DNA from: Spirochaetota bacterium
GTDB taxonomy: Bacteria; Spirochaetota; UBA4802; UB4802
Assembly: GCA_018399855.1 (NCBI GenBank)
Contig: JAGYNX010000099.1
Span: forward strand, 1 to 7,312
Length of the DNA stretch: 7,312 nt
Reading direction: 5' to 3'
Under the pieces are notes generated by a model. The model saw nothing but the letters and a program-made list of their open reading frames with translations. It was not told the DNA's origin and searched no databases. The position numbers were made by a program, and so were the translations under genes. This document shows positions 6,718-7,312 of this stretch, piece by piece (the stretch's first letter is position 1; every line of letters starts with the position of its first letter).

Positions 6718-7312
6718 ATGAAAGAAACCATTCTTATAATTGATGACGACGAACACTTTAGAAAATTCATGTTTCGGCTGCTTGAGAGTGAATATCACGT
6801 ACTTGAAGCTGAATCGGCTGAAGATGCCCGGTCTATTGTGAAATCATTTTCATTAAACCTTATAATACTGGATATGTTTCTTCCGGGGCTCAGCGGTATC
6901 GATTTTCTCGGGGAGTTAAACGAGACCCTGCTGCATAAGGTGCCCGTACTGATAATGTCCGGTGCCGGTGATCCTGACCTGGTGGTACAAAGTTTCAAGA
7001 TGGGTGTCTATGACTATATTCAGAAACCCGAACGTGTTGAAGTGATTCTGCGCCGTATCGAAAACGGCATGAAAATTGGCAAGATGCTGCGTTTTAATGA
7101 CGAGATACGGTCTGAATTGTTGATGGCCAGTAATGTACAGAAAATCATGCTTCCTGAAAATGAGTATGATGGTGATCTCGTTAGAATCAGATCATGGATG
7201 CGTCCCCTTACCGATGTGGGAGGTGATATGTTCGATTACATATTATTTCGTGACGGGCGGGTTATCTTTTACGTGGCCGATGTTGTTGGACACAGCATTT
7301 CGGCCGCCCTGT
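6718..7312 (+). CDS. Response regulator with receiver and PP2C-type (SpoIIE/RsbU) phosphatase, 3' end beyond window
   Basis: The visible 198 residues begin MKETILIIDDDE and remain open at the edge. A CheY-like receiver spans about 1-120, with acidic pocket Asp9-Asp10, phospho-acceptor Asp52 (LIILDMFLPG), Ser81 and Lys103 (YDYIQKPE). A helical linker leads to an RsbU-type start (VQKIMLPE, 140-147) and the phosphatase metal motifs VGGDMFDY (Asp170) and ADVVGHS (Asp188). By family knowledge, such proteins are phosphorylated by a histidine kinase and dephosphorylate an anti-sigma-factor antagonist, in a partner-switch that controls a stress or developmental response. The usual GHG after the second Asp reads GHS here. 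The ATG at 6718 has GGAAAG (6709-6714) three bases upstream, a rather tight spacing. No kinase or antagonist gene is in view. Confidence 0.92.
   Translation, partial: MKETILIIDDDEHFRKFMFRLLESEYHVLEAESAEDARSIVKSFSLNLIILDMFLPGLSGIDFLGELNETLLHKVPVLIMSGAGDPDLVVQSFKMGVYDYIQKPERVEVILRRIENGMKIGKMLRFNDEIRSELLMASNVQKIMLPENEYDGDLVRIRSWMRPLTDVGGDMFDYILFRDGRVIFYVADVVGHSISAAL

Overview
The window is 7.3 kb of ordinary-looking bacterial chromosome with mid-range base composition. It is densely coding, with short gaps and good Shine-Dalgarno sites at several genes. It carries five complete protein genes and one gene cut by the right edge. LepA shows it is bacterial. A receiver-SpoIIE/RsbU phosphatase and a long-form (DUF3417-type) alpha-glucan phosphorylase fit many phyla, Spirochaetota among them, but nothing here fixes the phylum. 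I see no tRNA, rRNA, CRISPR array, insertion sequence or phage gene.

Left part (1-4060): a nitrilase-superfamily amidohydrolase on the minus strand (9-725) is divergent from an alpha-glucan phosphorylase on the plus strand (1017-3581). The 291-base gap between them holds candidate sigma70-type promoters in both directions, a GTCCCCC tandem repeat and a 21-base imperfect dyad close to the phosphorylase start. The phosphorylase is followed after 44 bases by a small protein with two zinc ribbons (3626-4060), probably on the same transcript.

Middle part (4061-6561): on the minus strand, lepA (6561-4765) is followed by an HD-domain phosphohydrolase (4765-4076). The lepA stop and the GTG start of the HD gene share one base (TAGTG), which suggests translational coupling. 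This operon converges on the zinc-ribbon gene with only 15 bases between the stop codons and no visible terminator.

Right part (6562-7312): a 156-base AT-rich gap separates lepA from a divergent regulator gene. That gene encodes a response-regulator receiver fused to a PP2C-type (SpoIIE/RsbU) phosphatase and runs off the end.

Together the genes cover storage-glucan breakdown (phosphorylase), translation (LepA), possible nucleotide clean-up (HD protein), small-amide hydrolysis (nitrilase homologue) and partner-switch signalling (receiver-phosphatase). I find no convincing evidence of a new biological system. The points most worth a second look are the dyad upstream of the phosphorylase, the duplicated zinc-ribbon protein beside it, and the overlapping lepA-HD pair.
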